Of a stretch of 64,000 nucleotides of DNA, positions 63,431 to 64,000 are shown one piece after another. A program made the translations under genes and the position numbers. This stretch comes from Theocolax elegans (Eukaryota > Arthropoda > Insecta > Hymenoptera > Cerocephalidae). The DNA lies in assembly GCA_026168455.1 (NCBI GenBank), contig CM047429.1, positions 5,173,125 to 5,237,124 of the forward strand. The letters run 5' to 3'. The notes under the pieces were generated by a model that saw nothing but the letters and a program-made list of their open reading frames with translations, ran no database searches and was not told where the DNA came from. How positions within the stretch are numbered: position 1 is the stretch's first letter; the number at the start of each line of letters is the position of its first letter.

Positions 63431-64000
63431 ACTTTTGAGGAAAAATTTTAATTATAATAAGATAAGATAAGATAGAAGATTACTGCATTTACTTAGAATC
63501 ATTCCTTATCAACCTTATTTTGTTCGTATTCTACGCCGTAATTTTATTCTATTCTACACAGTACTTTTCGCGAAAAATAATAATATAATTTTCGTCGGGA
63601 CGCGATACGACGATGGTAATCGTCGACCTTATTCGTCACGTAAGATGTTCGCGTATTCAAAAACATATCTCTTGTGCTTATACGATGTGAAATGAATAAT
63701 TCTTCAAGTGCAAGTATAGTTACCACGGTGATCAATATAAGGCCCAAATATTTTGTGTTTGGCGGTATAATAGGAAATTTGGTGTGTCTCGAAAATGGAT
63801 TCCCCGTGTAATTATTAGGAAATATAAAATTCCCATTAATTCGGTACTGATAAGGGAAGTACATGACCTCCGGGAAACGGATCTTACCGTAACTTTGGTA
63901 TATCTTTTGTAATGTATAAATATGAAGAAAGCCAAGTTATTGATTGTCAATCGCCACTTTCACGATAGTTTTTCGGCATCTAATATTAATTTCAATGAAA
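63431..64000. other. Unassigned window end
   Basis: A (GATAA)n run near 63,460 is followed by mixed sequence with a minus-strand frame at 63,544-63,864 that has one hydrophobic stretch (YLGLILITVVTILALEEL). I do not recognise it and cannot exclude a chance frame or a chemoreceptor-like exon. Confidence 0.3.

Noticed and set aside
63544..63864. Minus-strand ORF with one hydrophobic segment as a chemoreceptor gene
   Set aside because: A single hydrophobic stretch and no recognised motif; kept only as an unassigned note.

Overview
This is an AT-rich, intron-containing animal nuclear sequence, almost certainly from an insect. The spliced exons of Enhancer of Polycomb, the insect-type Inr (TCAGT) in an LTR, and the CpG-rich GC islands suggest a hymenopteran such as an ant or wasp. 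No ordinary bacterial or phage gene is present. The only host protein-coding sequence I can defend is three consecutive internal exons of Enhancer of Polycomb, E(Pc), on the + strand at 28,068-28,939. A CpG-rich promoter-like island with a possible first exon lies near 4.1-4.57 kb; whether it belongs to E(Pc) is unknown. Nearly everything else is transposable elements (TEs), many nested.

Layout. 0-2.5 kb: three palindromic (foldback) elements back to back in TA microsatellites. 2.5-5.7 kb: low-repeat DNA with two CpG-rich islands. 5.7-11.4 kb: tRNA-derived SINEs, a 5S-rRNA-derived SINE with perfect 15-bp target duplications, a decayed piggyBac element, and a nested palindrome. 11.6-17 kb: a decayed Penelope-like element and relics of the Ty3/gypsy family found whole at 43.6-56.9 kb, part of them tandemly duplicated together with a palindrome. 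17-24 kb: a foldback complex whose arms carry iterated terminal motifs and whose core carries a broken transposase-like gene, next to a Penelope-like element with two tandem pseudo-LTRs carrying hammerhead-ribozyme-like cores. 24.4-28 kb: a strong hairpin, another palindrome, and a Tc1-like element with long terminal inverted repeats ending just upstream of an E(Pc) exon. 30.4-35.6 kb: a minus-strand Jockey-type LINE with an internal 694-bp duplication and 58-bp promoter-type repeats. 36-41 kb: microsatellites, a TIR-bounded tRNA-like element, and two well preserved foldback elements with 4-bp target duplications. 41.9-63.4 kb: three minus-oriented Helitron-like copies, one with a helicase remnant, interrupted by a 13.3-kb Ty3/gypsy LTR retrotransposon.

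The LTR element is the most interesting unit. It has 1.08-kb LTRs that differ at roughly 1 percent of sites, a 2.6-kb non-coding leader packed with short hairpins that show compensatory base changes, gag and pol broken mainly by TGA codons, and, in the place where errantiviruses carry env, an intact third ORF of about 547 codons encoding a CCHC-type zinc-knuckle protein. A consensus splice donor inside the LTR and a strong acceptor 7 bases before the ORF3 ATG suggest that ORF3 is made from a spliced subgenomic RNA.
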